15,795 bases of DNA from contig CAKAPY010000010.1 of assembly GCA_916719935.1 (NCBI GenBank), positions 1-15,795 of the forward strand. The letters are read 5' to 3'. Every line of letters begins with the position of its first letter. Within the stretch, counting starts at the first letter, position 1. Below the pieces are notes generated by a model, which ran no database searches, was not told the DNA's origin, and was given only the letters and a program-made list of their open reading frames with translations. This stretch comes from an uncultured Actinomyces sp. (GTDB lineage Bacteria; Actinomycetota; Actinomycetes; Actinomycetales; Actinomycetaceae). Shown here piece by piece: positions 1-7,416 of this stretch. A program made the position numbers and the translations under genes.

Positions 1-54
1 CTTGGACTGGATCAGCGACAGGTCTGCGCCGTCGTCGTAGATGATCTCTGCCAT
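1..54 (-). CDS. ilvC: Ketol-acid reductoisomerase, N-terminal 18 codons only
   Basis: The minus strand from 54 reads MAEIIYDDGADLSLIQSK and continues past the left edge. This opening resembles the N-terminus of actinobacterial ketol-acid reductoisomerases (recognised by eye), the NADPH-dependent enzyme that converts acetolactate to dihydroxyisovalerate in valine, leucine and isoleucine synthesis. A ribosome binding site AAGGAG (61-66) lies inside the last codons of ilvN, and only two bases separate the ilvN stop from this ATG, so it is the third structural gene of an ilvBNC operon. Only the start is visible, so catalytic residues cannot be checked. The operon position makes the call secure despite the short length. 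Confidence 0.85.
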   Translation of the reverse strand, partial: MAEIIYDDGADLSLIQSK

Positions 55-56
55 TG

Positions 57-563
57 TTAATTCTCCTTTAGTTGATCCGTAATCGAGTGGTCACCGCGGC
101 CGATCGCCACGGCGCCCGATTGAACGAGTTCGGTGACGCCGTAGGGCTCAAGTGCCCGCAACAGCGCCTCCAGCTTGGGTAGTGAACCGATCGATTCAAT
201 AACGACCGCTTCGGGATGGACATCAACGACGTGTGCGCGGAACAAATCCACGATCTGCAGCACCGAGGTCCGGCACGTTTCATCAGCACGAACCTTCATG
301 AGCAGCATGCGACGCTCGACGGCCTCGTCGGGGTTAAGCTCAACAATCTTCAGAACATTGATCAGCTTGCCCAGTTGGCGCTTGACTTGCTCAATGGGGG
401 CGGTGTCCGCATCAACAATGATGGTCATGCGGGAAATATCGGGGTGCTCGGTCTCCCCCACCGTCAATGACTTGATGTTGAAGGCTCGGCGAGCAAACAA
501 ACCGGAGACGCGGGTCAGCACGCCGGGCTTGTTTTCCACCAGAACAGAAAGCGTATGCCTCAT
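57..563 (-). CDS. ilvN: Acetolactate synthase small (regulatory) subunit
   Basis: The 168-residue protein has the usual size for the IlvN/IlvH regulatory subunit of acetohydroxyacid synthase, which binds IlvB, raises its activity and confers feedback inhibition by valine. Residues 3-75 form an ACT domain (RHTLSVLVENKPGVLTRVSG, then NIKSLTVG), and the remainder matches the ALS small-subunit C-terminal domain in length and character. Its ATG shares one base with the TGA stop of ilvB (TGATG), which indicates translational coupling and roughly matched subunit synthesis. It is transcribed with ilvB and ilvC. Nothing is truncated or unusual. Confidence 0.96.
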   Translation of the reverse strand: MRHTLSVLVENKPGVLTRVSGLFARRAFNIKSLTVGETEHPDISRMTIIVDADTAPIEQVKRQLGKLINVLKIVELNPDEAVERRMLLMKVRADETCRTSVLQIVDLFRAHVVDVHPEAVVIESIGSLPKLEALLRALEPYGVTELVQSGAVAIGRGDHSITDQLKEN

Positions 564-2326
564 CAGTCTTCCACCTCCCAGTCGGGGGCGATATCTCGCG
601 CGTAACGGATATCGTCATTGGGGACGCCGGCTGCAACCATCGGCCACACCATAGCATCTTTAGAAACCCTAAAGTCCAACAAAACCGGACGATCGTTAAT
701 TGACATGGCCCATTCAATGGCCTCTTCAATCTCTTCAGCATTGCGCACGGTCCGCGCGGCCATTCCATAGGCCTGAGCAAGCATCTCGAAGTTCGGGATC
801 TGCTCACCATCTTGCGGGTTCAGGGTCGTGTTCGAGTAGCGCTCACCGTAGAACAGCGTCTGCCACTGGCGGACCATTCCCAACACGGAGTTGTTGATCA
901 GCGCGACCTTCACAGGAATTCCGTTCACAGTGCAGGTTGCTAATTCCTGGTTAGTCATCTGGAAGGAACCATCACCATCAATCGCCCAGACGACCGATTC
1001 GGGGGCGCCCACCTGTGCGCCCATCGCTGCGGGGATGCAGTATCCCATGGTTCCCAGACCACACGACGAAATGAAGTGGGAAGGCTTTTCCAGCTGAAGG
1101 AACTGAGCCGCCCACATCTGGTGCTGGCCCACACCGGTCACGTAGATCGCCTCGGGACCGGCAATCTCAGAAAGCTTCGAGATCACCTCTTGGGGAGCCA
1201 TGAGACCGTCGCTCGGCTCACTCCAGCCAAGCGGATACTTCTCACGCAGACGGTTGAGGTAACGCCACCACCCCGAAAGGTCCGGGCGCCCCAAGCGCTC
1301 GTAGGCCTCGGGAAGAGCAGCATTCAGAGCAGCCAAGGCGGGCTTCAAATCCGCAACCACGGCCACGTCTGCGTAGCGATTCTTCGACATCTCTGCCAGA
1401 TCAATATCGATATGCACGATGCGTGCGCGAGGCGCGAAGGAGTCCAGCTGCCCGGTCACGCGGTCATCGAAGCGCGCACCCAAAGCCACAATCAAGTCCG
1501 CGCGCTGCAGTGCGCCAACCGCGGGAACCGTACCGTGCATTCCCGGCATCTTGAGGTTGTGCGGGTCAGAGTCGGGGAAAGCTCCGCGTGCGGGAAGCGT
1601 TGTCACGACTGCTGCGTCGGACAATTCCACCAGGGTGCGTAGTTCTTCTTCCGCACGGGCGCGGACGAGGCCACCACCGACGTAGAGCACGGGAGCCTGG
1701 GCTCGCGCGATTTCCTCGGCGGCGCGAGCAATTTGGCGGGGAACGGGCTCGAATGCGGGCTCATAGCCGGGAAGCTGCAGCTCAACCGGCCACTGGTATT
1801 CAAATTCTTCAACCTGAGCCGAACGGGTAATGTCCACGAGGACCGGACCGGGGCGACCGGTCGAAGCGATGTGGAAGGCTTCAGCCAGACGCTGAGGGAT
1901 CTCAGCCGCCCGAGTAACCAGGAAAGAATGCTTTGCCAAGGGCATCGATGCCCCAACGATGTCAGCTTCCTGGAATGCGTCAGTTCCGATCAGTGATGCG
2001 CCGACCTGGCCGGAGATCACAACGATCGGGACCGAATCGATATTCGCGTCTGCGATTGCGGTCAAGGTATTCGTCGCGCCCGGACCCGAGGTCACGATCG
2101 CAACACCGACCTTGCCGCTTGCCAGCGCATAGCCTTGCGCGGCGTGTCCCGCGCCCTGCTCGTGGCGAACCAAGATGTGGTGCAGTGACGAGCTCATCAG
2201 CGGGTCATAGGTGGGAAGAATTGCTCCACCGGGCATACCGAAAACGTCGGTGACCCCCAGGGCTTCAAGGGTATTCACAATGGCCTGTGCGCCGGTCATG
2301 ACCTGGCGTTGTTCTTCAGTCATCAT
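563..2326 (-). CDS. ilvB: Acetolactate synthase large (catalytic) subunit
   Basis: This 587-residue thiamine-diphosphate enzyme condenses pyruvate with pyruvate or 2-oxobutyrate, the first common step of branched-chain amino acid synthesis. The N-terminal TPP domain has GMPGGAILPTYD (30-41) and HEQGAGHAAQGYA (55-67), with the glutamate that activates TPP at position 56. The central FAD-associated domain follows. The C-terminal TPP-binding motif starts with GDGSFQMTNQEL near residue 450 and ends with the NN of ALINNSVLGMV. Two start codons are adjacent (2326 and 2323). GGAAGG lies three bases before the first and six before the second, so 2323 (MTEEQ) is probably the real start. The start lies inside the 3' end of a basic micro-ORF, so translation may be coupled to it. 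An upstream leader peptide suggests attenuation by charged Ile/Val/Leu tRNA. Confidence 0.97.
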   Translation of the reverse strand: MMTEEQRQVMTGAQAIVNTLEALGVTDVFGMPGGAILPTYDPLMSSSLHHILVRHEQGAGHAAQGYALASGKVGVAIVTSGPGATNTLTAIADANIDSVPIVVISGQVGASLIGTDAFQEADIVGASMPLAKHSFLVTRAAEIPQRLAEAFHIASTGRPGPVLVDITRSAQVEEFEYQWPVELQLPGYEPAFEPVPRQIARAAEEIARAQAPVLYVGGGLVRARAEEELRTLVELSDAAVVTTLPARGAFPDSDPHNLKMPGMHGTVPAVGALQRADLIVALGARFDDRVTGQLDSFAPRARIVHIDIDLAEMSKNRYADVAVVADLKPALAALNAALPEAYERLGRPDLSGWWRYLNRLREKYPLGWSEPSDGLMAPQEVISKLSEIAGPEAIYVTGVGQHQMWAAQFLQLEKPSHFISSCGLGTMGYCIPAAMGAQVGAPESVVWAIDGDGSFQMTNQELATCTVNGIPVKVALINNSVLGMVRQWQTLFYGERYSNTTLNPQDGEQIPNFEMLAQAYGMAARTVRNAEEIEEAIEWAMSINDRPVLLDFRVSKDAMVWPMVAAGVPNDDIRYARDIAPDWEVED

Positions 2327-2411
2327 CAGCCTTCCAGTCGGTTCTACGCTTCCGCTTCAAGGAGCGCGGTTTGCGCCGCAATTCCTTGCGCGAATCATGG
2401 GGTGTTGGCAT
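2316..2411 (-). CDS. Basic 31-residue micro-ORF overlapping the ilvB start
   Basis: An ATG at 2411 has an excellent ribosome binding site, GGAGGGG (2420-2426), eight bases away. The frame runs 31 codons and stops at 2316, eleven bases past the first ilvB ATG, in a different frame from ilvB. The product begins MPTPHDSRKELRRKPRS and continues with a K/R cluster (LKRKRRTDWK) and an acidic end (ADDD); 12 of 31 residues are Lys or Arg. It has no membrane segment and I recognise no family. The position suggests either a coupling ORF that delivers ribosomes to ilvB or a small nucleic-acid-binding peptide. A longer in-frame version from a GTG at 2537 overlaps the leader peptide and lacks a binding site. 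What is seen is a strong start signal and the overlap; the function is unknown. Confidence 0.5.
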   Translation of the reverse strand: MPTPHDSRKELRRKPRSLKRKRRTDWKADDD

Positions 2412-2412
2412 G

Positions 2413-2540
2413 AAAAAATCCCCTCCACAGGTGCGGGCGCGTTTTCCTCTGTTCCCGAGGCCGAATAACGCGTAGCGCAAGTGCGCGGGGATTGTGGCGT
2501 GCGTTCCATCCGACAATTCACACGGCAGGAATCGCACGCC
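2413..2540 (-). promoter_or_regulatory. Predicted transcription attenuator of the ilvBNC operon
   Basis: Seen on the minus strand: GGCGTGCGATTCC (2540-2528), inside the last codons of the leader peptide, is complementary to GGAACGCACGCC (2507-2496) just after the leader stop, giving 12 pairs with one bulged base. Further on, AATCCCC (2493-2487) is complementary to GGGGATT (2423-2417), which runs directly into a T-tract ending at 2413; CAC/GTG can extend this stem past a small internal loop. Between these arms CGCGTT and AACGCG can form a nested hairpin. By analogy with known actinobacterial and enterobacterial ilv attenuators, a ribosome stalled on the Ile/Val codons would mask the first arm and alter downstream folding. 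I could not define a clean antiterminator, and the terminator stem encloses a long loop, so the details are inference. Confidence 0.5.
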
Positions 2541-2616
2541 TGGGTACGATGACCGAGACGAGAATTCCTGAAATGCGAAGCTTCATCACGTCTCTAACCG
2601 TACGGGCTTGCGTCAC
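2518..2616 (-). CDS. ilv operon leader peptide (Ile/Val/Leu-rich, 32 residues)
   Basis: A short frame about 190 bases upstream of ilvB encodes a peptide whose core LRISGILVSVIV (residues 13-24) has eight branched-chain residues out of twelve; twelve of the 31 residues after the start are Ile, Val or Leu. It ends with RRAIPAV and a TGA at 2518. AAAAGG (2623-2628) lies six bases before a GTG at 2616, taken here as the start; an ATG at 2619 (three bases from AAAAGG) and an internal ATG at 2586 are in the same frame. Composition, size and place before ilvB match leader peptides that sense aminoacyl-tRNA supply in ilv attenuation. The peptide itself probably has no function beyond being translated. 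Confidence 0.72.
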   Translation of the reverse strand: MTQARTVRDVMKLRISGILVSVIVPRRAIPAV

Positions 2617-2738
2617 CATCGGCCTTTTGATCTCACAGTGCAAGATAAATGGGACCTTGGCCTCAAAATCGAAAATTTGTCAGACGTGAGCTAACAGCAA
2701 TTAGCACCATTTCCGCAGAATCTCGCGAATCGCCCATT

Positions 2739-2766
2739 TTGTCCTTTTCCAGAAGAGTCAGATACT
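2739..2766 (+). promoter_or_regulatory. Possible promoter of the AspT-family transporter
   Basis: TTGTCC (2739-2744) and GATACT (2761-2766) are separated by 16 bases and each matches four of six positions of the sigma-70 type consensus. They lie about 50 bases before the GTG start of the transporter. The match is moderate; a transcription start map would decide. Confidence 0.3.
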
Positions 2767-2813
2767 GAAAACGGATAGAAAAATCCTGATCACCAGACAA
2801 TGGAGCCCTCACA

Positions 2814-4406
2814 GTGGAGATCTTATTTACCAAGCTTGCTGATCAGCCTGTCCTGTTCTTGTTCCTCCTCATTGGCGTGGGAATGGCCTTTGGCCACATC
2901 AAGATCAAGGGCATCGGCTTGGGCGCAGCAGCTGTCCTTTTCCTTGCAATCATCCTGTCCGCATGGGCTGAAACCTACGGAATTCACCTACGCGTCACCC
3001 GAGAGCTGGGCACACTTGGCCTTGCGCTCTTCACCTTCGCTATCGGTATGAACTCCGGCGCTTCCTTCTTCCACAACATCAAGAGCGCGGTCGGACCGAT
3101 CTTGGCAATGGTTGCCCTATATGGCGTATCCGCCGCCGCCGGAGAAGTTATCGGCCGCATGTGGGGAATGGACCCCGCACTCATCGCCGGCACCTTCGCC
3201 GGTTCAGTAACCAACACCCCCGCCTTGGCCGCTGCCGGCACGGCCTCAGGAAAGTTGGACCTCGCGACGGTCGGTTATTCAATTGCTTACCTCTTCGGCG
3301 TCGTCGGAATGCTCATCGCTTCTGCGGCAGCTCTTTCTTATGGCAAGCGCGATAAAGATGCCCCCTCTCCCCTGGCCAACCGTACGATTCGCGTCGAACG
3401 CGGAGACCATCCCTGCATCGGCGATATCCACACAATGATGGGTTCAAAGGTGACTTTCTCACGTCTGCGCCGAGGCGAAACCGGCCCCATCATGCGTCCT
3501 TCAATGAACGACACCCTTGACCAGGGCGACTTGGTGACCGTCGTTGGCCCGCGTGAGTTGGTTGCCCGAGTGGCAACTGAACTCGGTCACCCCTCATCGC
3601 ACTCCTTGATCGAAGACCGTGCATACTTGGACTTCCGTCGCGTGACGATTTCTAACCCGAAGCTCGCCGGCCACACCGTTGAAGAACTGGGCCTGGCGGA
3701 TAAGTACTCCGCAACAATTTCCCGCGTGCGCCGAGGCGACGTCGACATGATCGCTGAACCCGGACTGATCCTCCAGCAGGGCGACCGCGTTCGTGTCGTT
3801 GCACCCACCTCAAAGATGCGCGAAATTACGAAGTTCTTTGGTGACTCTGCACGAGGCCTCTCCGACCTGAACCCGATCGCCTTGGGTGTCGGCATGGCAC
3901 TGGGCATTCTGATTGGCGAAATCCCGATCTTTACCCCAACCGGCGCTTACTTCTCGATCGGTTCAGCTGCTGGAACGTTGATCGTCGGCCTGGTCTTCGG
4001 ACGTCTGGGACGTATCGGTCCCTTCGTGACCGCGATGCCGTTCACGGCCGGTCAGGTTCTGGCAGAGTTCGGCCTTCTGGTCTTCCTTGCACAAGCCGGT
4101 GCCAACGCAGGCGGACAGATCGAAAAGGCATTCACCTCTGGCACCTGGCTTCAGATCCTGTTGCTGGGCATGATCATGACCTCGATCATGGCCATTGGCC
4201 TGTACGTCGTCATGCGCTGGTTGTTCAAGATGGGTGGAACGAAGCTCTCCGGTCTGCTCGCTGGCGCTCAAACGCAACCTGCAGTACTTGCCTTCGCGAA
4301 CTCGCGCACGAATATGGATCCGCGCGTTTCCTTGGGCTATGCACTGGTCTACCCCGTTGCCATGATCGGCAAGATCCTCGTCGCACAGATCATGGGCGGC
4401 TTGTAA
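2814..4406 (+). CDS. AspT/YidE-family transporter with two RCK_C domains
   Basis: The 530-residue membrane protein has the layout of the aspartate:alanine exchanger family. Residues 1-180 are an N-terminal membrane half with about five to six hydrophobic segments and the motif TNTPALAAAGTASG (133-146). Two cytosolic TrkA_C/RCK_C domains follow at about 190-260 and 268-345. A second membrane half (about 350-530) carries the related motif LLAGAQTQPAVLAFAN. The family includes the AspT aspartate/alanine antiporter of lactobacilli and the E. coli YidE and YbjL proteins; substrates of most members are unknown, so 'aspartate/alanine' should not be assumed here. The GTG start has GGAG (2802-2805) eight bases upstream; an out-of-frame ATG at 2800 is not used. 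It is a single gene, divergent from the ilv operon and convergent with infB. Confidence 0.88.
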   Translation: MEILFTKLADQPVLFLFLLIGVGMAFGHIKIKGIGLGAAAVLFLAIILSAWAETYGIHLRVTRELGTLGLALFTFAIGMNSGASFFHNIKSAVGPILAMVALYGVSAAAGEVIGRMWGMDPALIAGTFAGSVTNTPALAAAGTASGKLDLATVGYSIAYLFGVVGMLIASAAALSYGKRDKDAPSPLANRTIRVERGDHPCIGDIHTMMGSKVTFSRLRRGETGPIMRPSMNDTLDQGDLVTVVGPRELVARVATELGHPSSHSLIEDRAYLDFRRVTISNPKLAGHTVEELGLADKYSATISRVRRGDVDMIAEPGLILQQGDRVRVVAPTSKMREITKFFGDSARGLSDLNPIALGVGMALGILIGEIPIFTPTGAYFSIGSAAGTLIVGLVFGRLGRIGPFVTAMPFTAGQVLAEFGLLVFLAQAGANAGGQIEKAFTSGTWLQILLLGMIMTSIMAIGLYVVMRWLFKMGGTKLSGLLAGAQTQPAVLAFANSRTNMDPRVSLGYALVYPVAMIGKILVAQIMGGL

Positions 4407-4418
4407 TCGCCTCCCCCA

Positions 4419-4457
4419 CTGTTTTGAGCGCACTCAATCACGCCGCGCTCACAACAG
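4419..4457 (+). terminator. Imperfect hairpin after the transporter gene
   Basis: CTGTTTTGAGCGC (4419-4431) pairs with GCGCTCACAACAG (4445-4457), 12 of 13 positions, around a 13-base loop. It begins 13 bases after the transporter stop. No T-tract follows on either strand, so it may be a weak or assisted terminator or a 3'-end stabilising structure; its role is inferred from position. Confidence 0.4.
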
Positions 4458-4475
4458 CCACCGACGAAACTAAAA

Positions 4476-4509
4476 TTTGGGCCCCGCACCAGCAGGTGCG
4501 GGGCCCAAA
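4476..4509 (-). terminator. Strong terminator hairpin at the end of the infB operon
   Basis: TTTGGGCCCCGCACC (4476-4490) and GGTGCGGGGCCCAAA (4495-4509) form a perfect 15-base inverted repeat around a four-base loop. Read on the minus strand it starts 20 bases after the infB stop and runs into AAATTTTAGTTT, a T-rich tail, so it best fits rho-independent termination of infB. It could also stop read-through from the transporter on the plus strand, although no T-run follows in that direction. Confidence 0.85.
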
Positions 4510-4529
4510 CCCTTGTCTCAGCGAAGACC

Positions 4530-7406
4530 TCAGTCACGCGGCTTTTCGCGCATTTCCCAGGTCTCGATGATGTCGCCTTCTTGAATGTCCTTGTAACCCA
4601 AGGTGATACCACATTCGTAGCCCTCGCGGACCTCGGTGACATCGTCCTTCTCGCGGCGAAGCGATGCGATCTCCAAGTTGTCTGCAACAACCACACCGTC
4701 GCGGACCAAGCGAGCCTTGGTTCCACGCTTGATAGTGCCATTGCGAACAATCGAACCTGCAATGTTGCCGAACTTGCCGGAACGGAAGACCTGACGGATT
4801 TCCGCGCTGCCCAGTGCGACCTCTTCGTAGATCGGCTTGAGCATGCCCTTCATCGCGGCCTCGACATCGTCGATCGCCGAGTAGATGACGTTGTAGTACT
4901 TGATCTCGACGCCCTCGGCATCGGCCAGTTCCTGAACGCGTTCAGCCGGGCGGACATTGAAGCCAATGATGACCGCGTTGTCCACGGTTGCCAGGTTGAC
5001 ATCGTTCTGGGTGATTGCACCAACACCGCGGTGGATGATGCGAAGAGCAACCTCTTCGCCCACATCGATGCGCAGCAGCGAGTCTTCCAGGGCTTCAACA
5101 GCACCGGAGACGTCACCCTTAATGACCAGGTTGAGGGTATCGACCTCGCCTTCCTTAAGGACCTTATCGAAGTCCTCAAGGGAGACGCGCTTACGACGCT
5201 TGGCCAGCATGGCCTGGCGTTCTGCAGCCTCACGCTTGTCAGCGATCTGGCGGGCAGTACGGTCATCGGTGGCGACCAAGAAGGAGTCGCCAGCGCGAGG
5301 AACCGAGGTCAAGCCCAGCACTGCAACGGGGGTCGAGGGACCGGCCTCGGCGACATCGTTACCACTGTCGTCGAACATCGCACGAACACGGCCGTGCGAA
5401 GAACCGACAACCAAGGAATCACCGACGCGCAGGGTACCGCGCTGAACCAGCATGGTCGCCACTGCACCGCGGCCCTTATCGAGGTTCGCTTCGATGGCAA
5501 CACCGCGGGCATCGGTATCGGGGTTCGCTTCAAGGGTCAGCGCTGCATCAGCAGTCAGCAGCACGGCCTCGAGAAGCTCACGGATACCCTTGCGCTGCTT
5601 GGCCGAGATGTCGACGAACATAACGTCGCCGCCGTACTCTTCAGCAACCAGGCCGTACTCGGTGAGCTGGGCACGAATCTTATCGGGGTTCGCGCCTTCC
5701 TTATCGATCTTGTTGACGGCAACAACGATCGGCACGCCAGCGGCCTGCGCGTGGTTGATTGCTTCAACGGTCTGAGGCATGACACCGTCATCCGCTGCAA
5801 CCACAAGGATCGCAATATCGGTGACCTGCGCACCACGGGCACGCATAGCAGTGAAGGCCTCGTGACCGGGGGTATCGATGAAGGTGATACGGCGAGGAGT
5901 TCCATCCTCGGACTTCACCTGCACCTGGTAGGCACCAATGTGCTGGGTAATGCCACCGTGCTCAGAGTCGACAACGTCGGTGTGACGGATCGCGTCGAGC
6001 AGCTTGGTCTTACCGTGGTCGACGTGGCCCATGACCGTGACGACCGGGGGACGCGGCTGCATGTTCTCTGCATCGTCCAGTTCTTCGGCTTCGAGGTCGA
6101 TGTCGAAGGACTCGAGCAGTTCACGATCCTCATCTTCAGGCGAAACAACCTTGACGTCGTAGCCGAGCTCTGCGCCCAGCGCTTCGAAGGTGTCCTGATC
6201 CAGCGACTGCGTGGCGGTTGCCATCTCTCCCAAGTGGAAGAGGACGGTCACCAGCGCTGCGGGATTGACATTGATCTTCTCAGCGAAGTCAGCAAGGGAG
6301 GCACCCTGACGGATGCGGATCTGCTGTCCATCGCCACGAGGAATCGAAACGCCACCAATGACGGGTGCGTTCTGCTGTTCAAACTCTTGACGCTTTGCGC
6401 GCTTCGACTTACGTCCGCGCGAGCTCTTGCCGCCACCGCGACCGAATGCGCCCGGCGTTGCGCCGCGGCCGCCACCGCGACCACCGCGCGGCGGAGCGAA
6501 ACCGCCACCGGCATTTGCTCCGGGAGCACCCTGGCCACCAGCATTACCGCCACCCGGACGGGTACCGCGGCCTCGGCCACCACGAGGACGTTCAGAAGAA
6601 GGTGCGGGACGATCCGAGCGAACGAAGTTCGCTTGTCCGGGCATCATTCCCGGGTTCGGACGCGGGCCGCCACCTGTTGGTGCACCACTGCGCTGCGGGC
6701 GAGGCCCACCCTGACGTGCTCCCTGAGCAGCACCGGGACGTGCGGGACGTTCACCCTGTGCGCCACGTGCGGGACGGTTTCCACCGCGACCGCCCTGGCT
6801 GCCACCGGGACGAGGCATGCCCTGGCTGGATGCGTAGGGGTTGTTTCCGGGGCGAGGACCGCCGGGACGGGGTGCTCCGGGACGAGGCGCACCCGGCTTG
6901 GCTGCAGAGCCGCCGGGACGCGGGGCGCGAGGAGCTCCGGGCTTCGGAGCGCCACCTGCAGGCTTGGGGGCTTCCTCATGGCTTTCACGAGCCTGGCGCG
7001 GAGCCGGCTTGGGAGCGCGGGGTGCAGCTTCGGCCTTTTCGGCTGCTGCTGCCTTTGGAGCTGCTGCCTTGGGCGCACGAGGCCCAGGCTTATGAGCAGA
7101 AGGCTTGGGAGCTTCGGCAGCTGCAGGCGCGTCGTCCTGTGCGGGTGCTGCCGGCGCGGTTTCAGCGGTCTTGGCGGAAGCCTTCGCCTTGGGCTTGGGG
7201 GCCGCCTTCTTCGGTGCGCTCTTAGCGTCACCCGATGCTGAACCGGAAAGCTTTTCAAAGTGCTCGCGCGCTTCACGCGCTACGGGCGGTTCAAGTGCGG
7301 ACGAAGAAGCTTTAACGTATTCGCCCTTGTCTCGCAGGTAGGCCAGCAATTCCTTGCTGGGGATTCCGAGCTCTTTGGCGAGCTCGTGGACACGCAGTTT
7401 TGCCAC
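4530..7406 (-). CDS. infB: Translation initiation factor IF-2
   Basis: This 958-residue GTPase brings initiator fMet-tRNA to the 30S subunit and promotes subunit joining. Residues 1-55 are the IF2_N domain (MAKLRVHELAKELGIPSKEL). About residues 60-350 form a disordered Ala/Pro, then Pro/Gly/Arg-rich linker with repeats such as GAPRPGAPRPGG and RGG-type stretches (PRGGRGGGRG). A second IF2_N-like segment follows near 365-420. The GTPase domain has G1 GHVDHGKT (about 459-466), G3 DTPGHEAF (about 510) and G4 NKID (about 564). Domains II to IV end with GYECGITLGYKDIQEGDIIE. The start is GTG with AAGGAG four bases upstream. The gene is last in rimP-nusA-ylxR-infB and is followed by a terminator. 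The opposite strand is open over most of its length, an effect of codon bias. Confidence 0.98.
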   Translation of the reverse strand: MAKLRVHELAKELGIPSKELLAYLRDKGEYVKASSSALEPPVAREAREHFEKLSGSASGDAKSAPKKAAPKPKAKASAKTAETAPAAPAQDDAPAAAEAPKPSAHKPGPRAPKAAAPKAAAAEKAEAAPRAPKPAPRQARESHEEAPKPAGGAPKPGAPRAPRPGGSAAKPGAPRPGAPRPGGPRPGNNPYASSQGMPRPGGSQGGRGGNRPARGAQGERPARPGAAQGARQGGPRPQRSGAPTGGGPRPNPGMMPGQANFVRSDRPAPSSERPRGGRGRGTRPGGGNAGGQGAPGANAGGGFAPPRGGRGGGRGATPGAFGRGGGKSSRGRKSKRAKRQEFEQQNAPVIGGVSIPRGDGQQIRIRQGASLADFAEKINVNPAALVTVLFHLGEMATATQSLDQDTFEALGAELGYDVKVVSPEDEDRELLESFDIDLEAEELDDAENMQPRPPVVTVMGHVDHGKTKLLDAIRHTDVVDSEHGGITQHIGAYQVQVKSEDGTPRRITFIDTPGHEAFTAMRARGAQVTDIAILVVAADDGVMPQTVEAINHAQAAGVPIVVAVNKIDKEGANPDKIRAQLTEYGLVAEEYGGDVMFVDISAKQRKGIRELLEAVLLTADAALTLEANPDTDARGVAIEANLDKGRGAVATMLVQRGTLRVGDSLVVGSSHGRVRAMFDDSGNDVAEAGPSTPVAVLGLTSVPRAGDSFLVATDDRTARQIADKREAAERQAMLAKRRKRVSLEDFDKVLKEGEVDTLNLVIKGDVSGAVEALEDSLLRIDVGEEVALRIIHRGVGAITQNDVNLATVDNAVIIGFNVRPAERVQELADAEGVEIKYYNVIYSAIDDVEAAMKGMLKPIYEEVALGSAEIRQVFRSGKFGNIAGSIVRNGTIKRGTKARLVRDGVVVADNLEIASLRREKDDVTEVREGYECGITLGYKDIQEGDIIETWEMREKPRD

Positions 7407-7416
7407 TTTTCTCCTT

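Noticed and set aside
2316..2537. Extended version of the micro-ORF as a 73-residue protein
   Set aside because: The upstream GTG has no binding site and overlaps the leader peptide; the ATG at 2411 has a strong site.
2642..2666. TTGAGG and TATCTT as a promoter for the ilv leader transcript
   Set aside because: The spacing is only 13 bases and no better pair was found, so the ilv promoter is left unassigned.
2492..2689. A 65-codon plus-strand frame in the ilvB upstream region with a hydrophobic stretch
   Set aside because: It is the complement of the leader peptide region, lacks a binding site and fits the leader/attenuator reading much worse.
4581..7241. An 886-codon open frame on the plus strand, antisense to infB
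   Set aside because: It lies entirely within infB, its translation is low-complexity Thr/Ala/Cys/Arg-rich with no recognisable domain, and such frames arise from codon bias in G+C-rich genes.
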